Shown here one piece after another: positions 26,723 to 34,985 of a stretch of DNA of 64,000 nucleotides (within the stretch, counting starts at the first letter, position 1; every line of letters begins with the position of its first letter). Position numbers and translations under genes: made by a program. Source of the DNA: CALMEH01 sp031409875 (GTDB lineage Bacteria; Acidobacteriota; Blastocatellia; Pyrinomonadales; Pyrinomonadaceae); assembly GCA_031409875.1 (NCBI GenBank), contig JANNYB010000083.1, positions 20,318-84,317 on the forward strand, in the 5' to 3' direction. The notes under the pieces were generated by a model. That model made no database searches. It had not been told where the DNA came from and was given only the letters and a program-made list of their open reading frames with translations.

Positions 26723-27667
26723 ATGAATATTTCTGAAATTCTCAAAAAGGCGACTGAAATTTTGCGCGAAAATGGCGTTGCGGAAGCGCGGCGCGAGGCT
26801 AATTCTTTGCTTGCTTTTGCGCTTGGAAAAGACAGAACTTTTCTTATCGCGCATTCGGAATATGAACTTTCGGACGAAGAAAAATTGAAATTTGAAAAAC
26901 TTTTGAAACGTCGCGCAAAACGTGAACCGTTTCAGTATATTGTCGGCAAGCAGGAATTTTTCGGGCTTGATTTTATTGTTACGAAAGACGTTTTGATTCC
27001 GCGACCGGAAACCGAATTAATTGTCGAAAATGCTTTGCAGATTTTGCGCGAAAAAAAGAATCCGCGATTCTTGGAAGTCGGCGTTGGTTCGGGTTGTATT
27101 TCGATTTCGATTTTGTATGAAAACAGAACAGCAACGGCGATGGCGTTGGATATTTCCGAAAAGGCTTTACAAATTGCGAAAAAAAATGCCGAAAAGCATC
27201 AGGTTTCGGACAGATTGGAATTGAACATTTCAGATGTTTTTTCGGCGTTAAAGTCAGAACCGCCTGCGGTAGCGGGCGGGTTAAGTTCGGGTTTTAAGAT
27301 TTCTATAAATGTTTTAAACGACAAAATTCAACCGCCCGCTACCGCAGGCGGTTCTGACTTGTTCGATTTAATCGTTTCAAATCCGCCGTATATTGATGAA
27401 AAAGATTTCGCGGATTTACAGCCCGAAGTGCGCGATTTTGAACCGGCATTTGCGTTGACCGATGGCGCAAACGGGTCTTCGATTATCGAAAAAATCATCA
27501 AAGACGCGCCGCAGTTTTTAAAATCCGAAGGCTTTTTGCTAATCGAAATCGGTTTTAATCAATCAAACGAAGTCCGCGAAATGTGTTCGCCCGAAATTTG
27601 GCAATCAATCGAATTTCTTGCTGATTTACAAGGCATTCCGCGAACGCTAAAAGCAATGTTGAGATGA
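26723..27667 (+). CDS. prmC: peptide chain release factor N5-glutamine methyltransferase
   Basis: Methylates the GGQ glutamine of release factors. 314 residues, against about 280 usual; the excess is a 35-residue insert at residues 178-212 (SEPPAVAGG ... QPPATAGGSD) encoded by a complete class B palindrome. Normal motifs surround it: helical N-terminal domain, ILIPRPETELIVENAL, FLEVGVGSGCISISI, and the catalytic IVSNPPYID right behind the insert. The frame is open throughout. A second class B palindrome ends five bases before the ATG, leaving no Shine-Dalgarno sequence beyond ACAAGAA. Confidence 0.93.
   Translation: MNISEILKKATEILRENGVAEARREANSLLAFALGKDRTFLIAHSEYELSDEEKLKFEKLLKRRAKREPFQYIVGKQEFFGLDFIVTKDVLIPRPETELIVENALQILREKKNPRFLEVGVGSGCISISILYENRTATAMALDISEKALQIAKKNAEKHQVSDRLELNISDVFSALKSEPPAVAGGLSSGFKISINVLNDKIQPPATAGGSDLFDLIVSNPPYIDEKDFADLQPEVRDFEPAFALTDGANGSSIIEKIIKDAPQFLKSEGFLLIEIGFNQSNEVREMCSPEIWQSIEFLADLQGIPRTLKAMLR
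27253..27358. repeat. class B palindrome inside the prmC reading frame
   Basis: GTCAGAACCGCCTGCGGTAG pairs with CTACCGCAGGCGGTTCTGAC. The 106 bases, with their flanks, are read through in frame as 35 extra residues. Confidence 0.92.
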
Positions 27668-27669
27668 AA

Positions 27670-27697
27670 TTTACCTTTTACCTTTTACCTTTTACCT
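27670..27697. repeat. four tandem TTTACCT units
   Basis: Perfect 7-mer tandem just after the prmC stop, without an inverted partner: possibly half of a class A element. Confidence 0.8.
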
Positions 27698-27799
27698 TTT
27701 TGCTTCTCTTCTGGCGCGATTTTTGCTATATTTCATTTACGTCAAAAAAACGATTTGTTTTGATACATTTTCAGAATTAAATTTTAATGAGGTGAAATT

Positions 27800-28294
27800 A
27801 TGAGATACGAAGACGAAAGAGAAGAAGCGAGCGCAACAACAAAATTAACATATTTAATTATCGGCGGCGGAATCGGCGCGATTTTGGCGTTGCTTTTTGC
27901 ACCGAAATCGGGCGAAGAATTGCGCGGCGATATTGCGGACGCAACACGCAAAGGCATTGAAAAAAGCAAGGAAGCGGCTTTGGTTGCCAAAGAACGCGCC
28001 GGCGAATATTACGAAGTCAGCCGCGAACGCGCGGGCGAATATTATCAAGCCGCACAAGATAAAGCAGGTGAATTAAAACACGCCGCGCAAGAAAAAGCGG
28101 GCGAAATCAAGGAACGCGCCGGAGAATTGACCGAAAAGGCGAAAGAAGCCGTAGCGAACACGAAAAATCCTTTTTCAGCCGCTATTGAAGCCGGAAAAGA
28201 AGCCTACGTCGAAGAAAAACGTCGCAACGAATCGAAAGCAATCACCGAAGGTCGTCCGAGCTATCCGGTCGGCGATAAAGAAAGCGAAGGCTAA
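27800..28294 (+). CDS. YtxH domain protein with amphipathic repeats
   Basis: 164 residues. A glycine-rich membrane helix at residues 15-33 (YLIIGGGIGAILALLFAPKSGEELR) is the YtxH signature. Then come LEA-like repeats around AGEYYEVSRER, AGEYYQAAQDK, AGELKHAAQEK, AGEIKERAGEL. A coiled, probably envelope-associated stress protein. TGAGGTGA before the ATG is a strong ribosome binding site. The next gene starts 13 bases after the stop and is of a type often paired with YtxH. Confidence 0.82.
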   Translation: MRYEDEREEASATTKLTYLIIGGGIGAILALLFAPKSGEELRGDIADATRKGIEKSKEAALVAKERAGEYYEVSRERAGEYYQAAQDKAGELKHAAQEKAGEIKERAGELTEKAKEAVANTKNPFSAAIEAGKEAYVEEKRRNESKAITEGRPSYPVGDKESEG

Positions 28295-28307
28295 GTAAAA
28301 AGTAAAA

Positions 28308-28847
28308 ATGGAAGCGAATAATCCGCAGTTTTGGATGATGATTGCGTCAATTGTCATTGCGATTTGTTTTATCGTGATGGCGATTGCGCTGATGGTCATT
28401 GCGATAATTATTAAAAAAGTTGTTAATACGGTGAACCGTTTGGAAGAAAAAGTCGAGCCTTTAATTAAGCAAGTCAATGCGATGAGCGTTCAAGGCAAAG
28501 AAATTTCCGTGCAGTTTAATGAAATTTCGGGCAATCTTTCGACCGCGACAAAGTATTTTTCGGAATCGGCAGGTTTGATTAAAGAAGAAGTTGCCGAAAT
28601 CAAACAGCTTGTCGGAATGACGGCAATCGAGGCGAAAGATAAAGTTGCTTTAGTCAGCCGAACGATTGACCGGACGCAGTTGCAAGTCGTTTCGACAACG
28701 GATTTTATTCAAACCAAAGTCGTCGAACCGGCGCGTGAAATCGCCGCGATTATGGCTGGCGTGCGAAAAGGTTTGGAAGTTTTATTTGCGCCCGCGCCGA
28801 AACGCATTGACCGCGCTTATACGGACGACGAACTTTTTATCGGATAA
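28308..28847 (+). CDS. DUF948-like membrane coiled-coil protein
   Basis: 179 residues. One long hydrophobic helix at residues 8-35 (MMIASIVIAICFIVMAIALMVIAIIIKK region in parts), then a helical periplasmic or cytoplasmic tail with RLEEKVEPLIKQVNAMS, similar in layout to DUF948 proteins. The spacer before the start contains two AGTAAAA 7-mers. Likely works with the YtxH protein upstream in envelope stress or general physiology; the function of the family is not established. Confidence 0.7.
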   Translation: MEANNPQFWMMIASIVIAICFIVMAIALMVIAIIIKKVVNTVNRLEEKVEPLIKQVNAMSVQGKEISVQFNEISGNLSTATKYFSESAGLIKEEVAEIKQLVGMTAIEAKDKVALVSRTIDRTQLQVVSTTDFIQTKVVEPAREIAAIMAGVRKGLEVLFAPAPKRIDRAYTDDELFIG

Positions 28848-28848
28848 T

Positions 28849-28880
28849 GCTTGGAGTCCACATTTTAGCGTGAACTTTCG
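28849..28880. repeat. class C half element
   Basis: GCTTGGAGTCCACATTTTAG and GCGTGAACTTTCG correspond to the left part of the 16742 element. Confidence 0.5.
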
Positions 28881-28885
28881 ATACA

Positions 28886-28930
28886 AAAAAAGTAGGCTTA
28901 GGAAAATTTTCCCAAGCCTACTTTTATTTT
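28886..28930. terminator. bidirectional Rho-independent terminator
   Basis: Stem AAAGTAGGCTTAGG / CCCAAGCCTACTTT with an A run before it and TTTTATTTT after it, between the convergent DUF948-like and Spy-like genes. Confidence 0.85.
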
Positions 28931-28942
28931 ACAAAAAAGAGT

Positions 28943-29470
28943 TTAGTTGTCTTTTTGTTCGGTGTTCGATTTTTGGCGATTTTGACGTTCTTGCTTGCGT
29001 TCTTGTTTGCGTTGTTCGCGTTCGGCTTGCATTTTGTCGTATTCGGCGCGTTGTTCTTGAGTTAAAACACCCAAAATTTGCTGTTTCACGCCTTCTTGTT
29101 TTTGCTTCATTTGCTCGCGGAAGTTTTTGAGTTTGGTTTCTTGGTCGGCGGTCAGCGTGCCGTTGCGTTTGGCTTGCATTAAACCTTTAACTTCTTCCAT
29201 TTCCGTTTGATTCGGGCGATTTGCGTCCATAATCGTGCGGATTTGTTCTTTTTGCGTATCGGTCAAATTTAATTTTTCAAGACCGCGCATCATTCCGCCG
29301 CGATGACCTTTGCCGCCGTTGCGTTTCATACGTTTATCGCGTTTTTCTTGGTTGTTGACCGAATCTTGTTGTTGTGTGTTGTCGGTGTTTTGCGCCGAAA
29401 CGAAAGTCGTGAATGTTACGACGGCAAATGCGGAAATAATTCCCGATAAGATTTTAGTTTTTAATGACAT
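28943..29470 (-). CDS. Spy/CpxP-like periplasmic protein
   Basis: 175 residues with an N-terminal signal peptide (LSGIISAFAVVTFTTFVSAQ). Two LTxxQ-type motifs are visible, LTDTQKEQI near residue 70 and LTQEQRAEY near 137, within long charged helices. The C-terminus is very rich in Gln, Arg, Lys and Glu. Such proteins act as periplasmic chaperones or metal sensors. The sequence TTTGAGGTAAAACT before the ATG provides the ribosome binding site. Not in an operon. Confidence 0.78.
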   Translation of the reverse strand: MSLKTKILSGIISAFAVVTFTTFVSAQNTDNTQQQDSVNNQEKRDKRMKRNGGKGHRGGMMRGLEKLNLTDTQKEQIRTIMDANRPNQTEMEEVKGLMQAKRNGTLTADQETKLKNFREQMKQKQEGVKQQILGVLTQEQRAEYDKMQAEREQRKQERKQERQNRQKSNTEQKDN

Positions 29471-29610
29471 AGTTTTACCTCAAATAAAATTTAATTTTGT
29501 GTCGAGCTTTCGCTGTTCGTATCTTTTGACGCTGGAAGTTTTAATTTAGTCGAAGCATTTTTGTAAAGAGTTTGTAAAGAATTGTAAGCGCAAGAGTTTA
29601 TAAGAAATAA

Positions 29611-29702
29611 TTATCCACAGATAAACACAGATGAACACAGATAGATTCAGGCTTTGATAGAATTTCATAAATCTGTGTTTATCTGTGTTTATCTGTGGAT
29701 AA
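29611..29702. repeat. class A palindrome with DnaA-box ends
   Basis: TTATCCACAG ... CTGTGGATAA with CACAGATRAA units, upstream of dxs. Confidence 0.9.
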
Positions 29703-29777
29703 AAAAAATGCTTTTACATTTAACATTTGCATTCTAAAGGGCTAAAATGCGAAATTTAGTATTAACGAATTGAAAAA

Positions 29778-31706
29778 ATGAGATTTTTATCAGAAATAAA
29801 TTCACCCGCCGATTTACGGCAATTAAAAATTGAAGATTTGCAGGAAGTTGCCGATGAAGTTCGGGCGTTTATGCTTGAAACTTGTTCGCGTGTCGGCGGA
29901 CACACGGGCGCGAGTTTGGGCGCGGTCGAGCTTGCCGTGGCGATGCACTATGTTTTCGATACGCCGAACGATAAATTGGTTTGGGATGTCGGGCATCAGG
30001 CTTACGCGCACAAGATTTTGACCGGACGGCGCGATCAGCTTCATACGATTAAACAATATGGCGGTTTGTCGGGCTTTTTGAAACGCGACGAATCCGAATA
30101 TGACACTTTCGGTGCGGGACACGCTTCGACTTCGCTTTCAGCCGCGCTCGGAATGGCGATTGCGCGAGATACGAAAAAGGAAGATTTTCACGTTTGCGCT
30201 CTGATTGGCGATTCTTCGCTCGCGGGCGGAATGGCGATGGAAGCGATAAATCAAGCCGGACATTTGAAATCGCGTTTGATTGTTTTGCTCAATGACAACG
30301 AAATGTCAATCGCTCCGGCAGTCGGCGGACTTGCAAGATATTTGAATCGCATCAAAGGCGCACAAAGTTATCAACATTTCAAAGAAGAAATCGGCGACGC
30401 GCTCGAAAGCGTTCCGGGTTTCGGCGAACGCCTCCGAAGTATGGCGAAATCCGTCAAAGATGCGATTGCGGCGGCGGTTTTGCCCGGAGCGTTGGTTAAT
30501 GAACTCGGTTTTAAATATATCGGCTACGTTGACGGACACAATGTTCCGATGCTTGTTAAAGCTCTGGAAGAAGCGAAAAAAATCGAAGGCGCACCTGTTA
30601 TCGTTCACGCTTTGACGACGAAAGGCAAAGGTTTTCCGAATCCCGAAAAAAATTATTACGCCTATCACGCGACCGGACCGTTTGATTTGAAAACCGGACT
30701 TTCGCCGAAATCAAGCAAAGTTTCGCCGCCGTCTTACACCGAAGTTTTCGGTAAAACGATGTGCGAATTGATGAAAACGGACGAAAAAATCGTTGCGCTG
30801 ACTGCCGCAATGCCGGACGGAACGGGAATTGATTACGTTTTGAAAGAATTCCCCGAACGCGCATTTGATGTCGGAATTGCCGAACAACACGCGATAACTT
30901 TTTGCGCGGGAATGGCTTGCGAAGGTTTGAAACCTGTTGCGGCAATTTATTCGACGTTTCTGCAACGCGCTTTTGACCAAGTTGTTCACGACGTTTGCCA
31001 GCAAAATTTGAACGTAACTTTGGCAATGGATCGAGCCGGAATTGTCGGCGCAGACGGTCCGACGCATCACGGGCTTCAGGATATTGCTTATCTTCGTTCA
31101 TATCCGAATATAATTTTGGGCGCACCGAAAGATGAAGCCGAAATGCGCGATATGCTTTACACGATGATCGAACATCCCGCGCCCGCCGCAATGCGTTATC
31201 CGCGTGGAAACGGTGTCGGCGCAGATATTTCGCAACCGCCAAAGCTGATGGAAATCGGCAAAGCGGAAATCTTGCGACAGGGAAGCGAAGTGGCGATTTT
31301 GGCTTACGGTTCGATGGTTTCGCCCGCGATGCAAGCGGCTGAAAGTCTCGAAAAATCGGGAATTGATGCAACTGTTATAAACGCTCGATTCGTCAAACCA
31401 CTTGACGCGGAATTAATTTTGGCAGTGGCGCAGACGAATCGTTTAATCGTAACAGTCGAAGAAGCGTATCTTGCGGGCGGATTCGGTTCTGCCGTGCTTG
31501 AGCTTTTGGAAGAAAACGGTTTGCAAGATAAAATAAAAGTTGTCCGAATGGGCGTTCCCGACAGAATTATTACGCACGGCGACGCGAAATTACTTTTGGC
31601 GAAATACGGTTTGGACGCAGACGGCATCGAACAAAAAGTTAAAGAAACTATCGAAATTTTAGAAGAACGCCGCGTCGGAAAAAAGCGGTTGAAAATAGTG
31701 AGATAA
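29778..31706 (+). CDS. dxs: 1-deoxy-D-xylulose-5-phosphate synthase
   Basis: First step of the MEP isoprenoid pathway: pyruvate plus glyceraldehyde 3-phosphate to DXP. 642 residues, full length. Motifs: SRVGGHTGASLGAVELAVA, DVGHQAYAHKILTGR, GAGHASTSLSAALGMA, the thiamine site LIGDSSLAGGM with NDNEMSI (GDS instead of the usual GDG, the metal-binding Asp kept), and DVGIAEQHAI in the pyrimidine-binding half. It begins after the DnaA-box palindrome 29611-29702 and is followed after nine bases by the DsbA-like gene. Confidence 0.96.
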   Translation: MRFLSEINSPADLRQLKIEDLQEVADEVRAFMLETCSRVGGHTGASLGAVELAVAMHYVFDTPNDKLVWDVGHQAYAHKILTGRRDQLHTIKQYGGLSGFLKRDESEYDTFGAGHASTSLSAALGMAIARDTKKEDFHVCALIGDSSLAGGMAMEAINQAGHLKSRLIVLLNDNEMSIAPAVGGLARYLNRIKGAQSYQHFKEEIGDALESVPGFGERLRSMAKSVKDAIAAAVLPGALVNELGFKYIGYVDGHNVPMLVKALEEAKKIEGAPVIVHALTTKGKGFPNPEKNYYAYHATGPFDLKTGLSPKSSKVSPPSYTEVFGKTMCELMKTDEKIVALTAAMPDGTGIDYVLKEFPERAFDVGIAEQHAITFCAGMACEGLKPVAAIYSTFLQRAFDQVVHDVCQQNLNVTLAMDRAGIVGADGPTHHGLQDIAYLRSYPNIILGAPKDEAEMRDMLYTMIEHPAPAAMRYPRGNGVGADISQPPKLMEIGKAEILRQGSEVAILAYGSMVSPAMQAAESLEKSGIDATVINARFVKPLDAELILAVAQTNRLIVTVEEAYLAGGFGSAVLELLEENGLQDKIKVVRMGVPDRIITHGDAKLLLAKYGLDADGIEQKVKETIEILEERRVGKKRLKIVR

Positions 31707-31715
31707 AAATTATTT

Positions 31716-32723
31716 ATGAGAATTTGTCCTGAATGTAATAAAAAATATGACGACGCGACGACGTTTTGTTTGGAAGACGGCGCGGTTTTGAATCCGGCAG
31801 AAGACACGGGCGCGGCAACCGTCGCTTTATCGCAAGACGATGTGCCGGCAACGCAATTCGTGCCGCCGCCGACGCAAGCCGCAATTCCGGCAACGCAAAT
31901 GTTTCAAGGCGAAGGCAAAAGTAAAGGTAAAAAATCGAATCAAAAGAATTTTACCAATCCGCCTTTGCCGAAAATTCCCGCCGCATCCCAGCGTCCGCCG
32001 CAAAATAATTCGATGCTTCCGATTGCGATTATCGGATTGGTTTTGCTCTTTGCGGTTGTCGGCGGATGGTTTTGGTATTCTTCGACGGCAAAGGTAAATA
32101 CAACGGCGAATACAACGGCAAATAAAACTCCAGATGCTAAAAAATTGGAGGAACAGTCCAAAATTTATAACGCCGGTTCGCCGGGCGCGAATCCGCCGAA
32201 TCTTCTCGGTGCGCCGAACGCGACGGTTACGGTTGAAGAATTTGCCGATTTTCAATGTGGAACTTGCGCGGTGAAACATCCCATTATCAAAGAAGTTATT
32301 GCAACTTACGGCAGCCGCATAAGATTTATCTTTCGCAGTTTTCCTCTGACGACGATTCACGATAAATCGTATGACGCGGCAGTTGCGGCAGAAGCGGCGG
32401 GACTTCAAGGAAAATTTTGGGAAATGCAAAATCAGCTTTTTACGAATCAATCTTCTTGGATGACGAAAGACCCTGTGGCTTTTCGCGGCGTTTTGGAAGA
32501 ATACGCGACAAAAATCGGGCTTGACATCGAAAAATTCAAAACCGATATGGCTGGACTCGTCACTAAAAATCGCGTTGGTGCAGATATGGATCGCGGCAAA
32601 TCTCTGCGGGTAGGCTCAACACCGACATTTTTCATCAACGGCAAACCCGTCGGTTTGGAACAAATGACGGTGGAAGGTTTTAAACAGTTGGTTGATGCCG
32701 AATTGCAAAAACCGCAACAGTAA
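31716..32723 (+). CDS. zinc-ribbon, membrane-anchored DsbA-like thioredoxin
   Basis: 335 residues. Residues 3-22 are a zinc ribbon (CPECNKKY ... FCLEDGAVL), then a low-complexity Pro/Thr stretch, one membrane helix near residues 105-125, and a DsbA-like domain from 150. The active site is FQCGTCAVKHP (C-x2-C) and the cis-Pro loop is VGSTPTFFING. It would oxidise or isomerise cysteines outside the membrane. The next gene is a VKOR-type oxidase, its natural redox partner. Zinc-ribbon starts of this kind are frequent in Acidobacteriota. Confidence 0.85.
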   Translation: MRICPECNKKYDDATTFCLEDGAVLNPAEDTGAATVALSQDDVPATQFVPPPTQAAIPATQMFQGEGKSKGKKSNQKNFTNPPLPKIPAASQRPPQNNSMLPIAIIGLVLLFAVVGGWFWYSSTAKVNTTANTTANKTPDAKKLEEQSKIYNAGSPGANPPNLLGAPNATVTVEEFADFQCGTCAVKHPIIKEVIATYGSRIRFIFRSFPLTTIHDKSYDAAVAAEAAGLQGKFWEMQNQLFTNQSSWMTKDPVAFRGVLEEYATKIGLDIEKFKTDMAGLVTKNRVGADMDRGKSLRVGSTPTFFINGKPVGLEQMTVEGFKQLVDAELQKPQQ

Positions 32724-32728
32724 GAAAG

Positions 32729-32810
32729 ATTTCAGATTCCAGATTTCAAATTCCAGATTGGCTTCGTCGTTAAATTTGGAATCTGGAATCTGGAATCTGA
32801 AATCTGAAAT
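32729..32810. repeat. class A palindrome, GGAATCT units
   Basis: ATTTCAGATTCCAGATTTC pairs with GGAATCTGAAATCTGAAAT; three perfect GGAATCT units in the right arm. Between the DsbA-like and VKOR genes. Confidence 0.85.
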
Positions 32811-32811
32811 A

Positions 32812-33258
32812 ATGGAAACCACACAGCAAAATTCAATTGCAAAATTGCCGTTGCTTGCGTCAATCGTCGCGCTTGGCGGATTGGCGGACGCGGTTTATTT
32901 GACGATTCATCATTATACGGCAGCACCTGTGCCGTGCGGCGAAGCGTTTGATTGCGGTGCGGTTTTGACGAGTTCTTACGCGGAAATCGGCGGAATTCCC
33001 TTGGCGATTTTCGGTGCGCTGGCTTATTTTACGGCTTTTTCGTTGGCGATTTTGGCGGTTTTCGGTAATCGTTTAATGTGGCGGCTTTTTGGTGTTCAAG
33101 TTCTGCTGATGGCGTGTTTTACGGCGTGGCTTGTTTATCTGCAAGCCTTTGTGATTAAAGCGTATTGCCAATTTTGTTTGATTTCTGCCGCCGTTACGCT
33201 GACGCTCTTTTTTATCGCGCTGATTTCAAAATTTTGGAAGTCAGAACAGTCTGCATAA
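32812..33258 (+). CDS. vitamin K epoxide reductase (VKOR) family protein
   Basis: 148 residues, four to five membrane helices. Loop cysteines are in PCGEAFDCGAVLTSSY, with the following Ser, and the quinone-side C-x2-C in KAYCQFCLISA. VKOR homologues reoxidise DsbA-like proteins with quinone, replacing DsbB. The ATG at 32812 is chosen; the longer frame from 32692 runs through a 7-mer palindrome. The start is two bases after that palindrome, and no Shine-Dalgarno sequence is present. The end (SEQSA) merges with a decayed class B half-element. Confidence 0.88.
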   Translation: METTQQNSIAKLPLLASIVALGGLADAVYLTIHHYTAAPVPCGEAFDCGAVLTSSYAEIGGIPLAIFGALAYFTAFSLAILAVFGNRLMWRLFGVQVLLMACFTAWLVYLQAFVIKAYCQFCLISAAVTLTLFFIALISKFWKSEQSA

Positions 33259-33270
33259 GCGGCTGTAGTT
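33239..33270. repeat. decayed class B half element
   Basis: GTCAGAACAGTCTGCATAAG and GCGGCTGTAG resemble one arm with an insertion. It covers the VKOR stop. Confidence 0.4.
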
Positions 33271-33318
33271 TAATATCAACACTAAACAATCTGTGTATTT
33301 TAGATTGTTTTAACTTCC

Positions 33319-33429
33319 GGTTGAAACCATTTTTACATTTCCGGCGAATAAATCAATGGAAAGTGAGATTGACAAGCGAAATTCGTTTGGCAATTTTGAA
33401 ATGTAGTATAAAATGGAATGGTTTCAACC
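33319..33429. repeat. inverted repeat upstream of ECF sigma gene
   Basis: Arms GGTTGAAACCA and TGGTTTCAACC, extended by ATTTTTACATTT / AAATGTAGTATAAAAT, enclosing about 60 bases. It ends 21 bases before the sigma factor GTG start, so it may contain or control its promoter. Confidence 0.6.
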
Positions 33430-33449
33430 TAATTTTAGAGATAATATTT

Positions 33450-34010
33450 GTGGCTCAAACTATTCTAAATCGCATTGCAGACGGCGACAAATCGGCAGTC
33501 GGCGAATGTCTGAACAAATTCGGCGGACTCGTTTGGTCGCTGGCACGACGGATGTGTCCGAACAAAGATGACGCGGAAGATGCCGTGCAGGAAATTTTTA
33601 TTGACGTTTGGAAAAATGCGGCGCGTTTTGACGAAGCACAGGCTTCGGAAGCGACGTTTATTGCGATGATTGCGCGGCGGCGTTTGATTGACCGTCTGCG
33701 TAAAAATCAGCGTCAACCGGGAATTGATTCGTTTGAAGACATTCTGGTTGAACCGGCGCAACACTCAAACGTAACGATGCAGACCAGCATCGAAGCAAAG
33801 CAAGCTGCCGAAGCGATGAAGCATCTGCGCCCTGAACAAAGGCAGATTCTTCAGCTTTCAATCGTGCAAGGCTTTTCGCATCAGGAAATTGCGGACGCAA
33901 TGCAGATGCCGCTCGGCACGGTAAAAACACACGCGCGGCGCGGATTAATTCAAGTTAGATCGGTTTTAGGTTTGGAAATTAATGAAATTAGCAAGGAGGG
34001 GAAAGCATAA
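33450..34010 (+). CDS. ECF RNA polymerase sigma factor
   Basis: 186 residues with region 2 (FGGLVWSLARRMCPNKDDAEDAVQEIFIDVWKNAARF) and region 4 (LRPEQRQILQLSIVQGFSHQEIADAMQMPLGTVKTHARRGLIQVR), typical of SigK-like ECF factors. GTG at 33450 is preferred: the frame is open further upstream but without similarity, and the normal N-terminus ILNRIADGDKSAVGECL begins here. It overlaps the anti-sigma gene as TAATG, so the two are translationally coupled and the partner should hold this sigma at the membrane. Confidence 0.88.
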   Translation: MAQTILNRIADGDKSAVGECLNKFGGLVWSLARRMCPNKDDAEDAVQEIFIDVWKNAARFDEAQASEATFIAMIARRRLIDRLRKNQRQPGIDSFEDILVEPAQHSNVTMQTSIEAKQAAEAMKHLRPEQRQILQLSIVQGFSHQEIADAMQMPLGTVKTHARRGLIQVRSVLGLEINEISKEGKA

Positions 34011-34828
34011 TGAACGAAAATAAAGAAAAAATGCTCGAACTCCTCGCCGACCAAACCGCCTTCGGTTTGACGCAAGAAGAGGCATTGGAAGTAGAAATGT
34101 TGCTCAGAGAATTTCCCGAATGGGAAAACGACAATTCGTTCGAGATTGCGGCGACGGCAATCAGTTTGGCAAATTTGGACACGTCTGAGCCAATGCCCGC
34201 GCACTTGCGAGCCAAAATTTTAGCCGAGTCGGAAAAATATTTTGCCAAAGAAGAAATAGCCGAAACGGAAGATTTACAGCCGACGTTTTCTTTTGCGCCG
34301 AAGCGTTCGATTTTCGATTGGCTTGGTTGGGCTTTTGCGGCGGCGTTTTTGGTTGCTTTAGGCGTAAATGTTTGGACGACTCGAAATCAAGAAATCGTCC
34401 AAAATCCGCCGAACATTCAAACACCGACACCGGAATTGACGGCAACGCAAAAACGCGAACGGCTTTTGGCTTCGGCAGACAAAATTCAGTTGAATTTGTC
34501 GCCACCGACACCCGACGCGCTGGCGGTTACGGGCGATGTTGTTTGGGATAATGCAAAACAGGAAGGCTACGTTCGTTTCCAAAATTTGCCGACGATTGAT
34601 GCAAGCAAAGAAAGTTATCAGGTTTGGATTATTGACGAAACCCGCGATGCCAACTTTCCGGTTGACGGCGGCGTTTTCAAAGTTAATGCCCAAGGCGAAA
34701 TCATTGTTCCGATTACTGCTAAACTAAAAATCGGGAAGCCTAAAATGTTTGCCGTAACAAAAGAAAAAAGTCCCGAAGGCGTAGTTAAATCAGACCTCAA
34801 AGGTTTGATGGCGATAGCGAAGGTTTAA
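34010..34828 (+). CDS. RskA-type anti-sigma factor
   Basis: 272 residues: an N-terminal sigma-binding part (residues 1-95), one membrane helix near 105-125 (WLGWAFAAAFLVALGVNVW) and an extracytoplasmic RskA domain with SYQVWIIDETRDANFPVDGGVF. The zinc motif H-x3-C-x2-C is absent from the N-terminus, which has no cysteine at all. Membrane anchoring suggests release of the sigma factor by regulated proteolysis in response to an envelope signal. Confidence 0.87.
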   Translation: MNENKEKMLELLADQTAFGLTQEEALEVEMLLREFPEWENDNSFEIAATAISLANLDTSEPMPAHLRAKILAESEKYFAKEEIAETEDLQPTFSFAPKRSIFDWLGWAFAAAFLVALGVNVWTTRNQEIVQNPPNIQTPTPELTATQKRERLLASADKIQLNLSPPTPDALAVTGDVVWDNAKQEGYVRFQNLPTIDASKESYQVWIIDETRDANFPVDGGVFKVNAQGEIIVPITAKLKIGKPKMFAVTKEKSPEGVVKSDLKGLMAIAKV

Positions 34829-34837
34829 AAAAACTGC

Positions 34838-34866
34838 TTGACTTTTACTGGTGTTTTAACGAAAAT
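34838..34866 (+). promoter_or_regulatory. possible promoter for a small RNA
   Basis: TTGACT at 34838-34843 and GAAAAT at 34861-34866 with a 17-base spacer, ten bases after the anti-sigma stop and just before the first of three hairpins. The -10 matches the consensus in four of six positions. Confidence 0.4.
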
Positions 34867-34867
34867 A

Positions 34868-34985
34868 AGAGTGTGAGAAGCGACCAACTTCCCACACAGG
34901 CGATTAAGGCTTTAATTCCTTAATCTTACTTTTCAAGCAATTCAAGACGTTTGATGATTTGAGCATCAAACGTCTTTTCTTTTTG
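34868..34985 (+). ncRNA. candidate structured small RNA
   Basis: About 115 bases with three stems: GTGTGAGAAG/CTTCCCACAC (34871-34897, one mismatch), GATTAAGG/CCTTAATC (34902-34925), an unpaired linker, and a terminator (34944-34985). Behind the possible promoter at 34838 this has the layout of an independent small RNA. It is antisense to the last 60 bases of the 45-residue peptide gene at 34926-35063. It may instead be only the 3' UTR of the anti-sigma mRNA. No Rfam family is recognised. Confidence 0.45.

Noticed and set aside
27253..27358. SEPPAVAGG segment as a real domain of PrmC
   Set aside because: The DNA is a palindrome that also occurs outside genes, so the peptide is most simply a by-product of insertion.
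30598..31371. Long open frame on the strand opposite dxs
   Set aside because: It is a mirror of dxs codon bias: Arg- and Phe-rich, no ribosome binding site, no family. Similar antisense frames opposite other genes were dropped too.
33165..33449. N-terminal extension of the ECF sigma factor
   Set aside because: The frame is open but overlaps the VKOR gene and the inverted repeat upstream; the normal sigma start is at GTG 33450.
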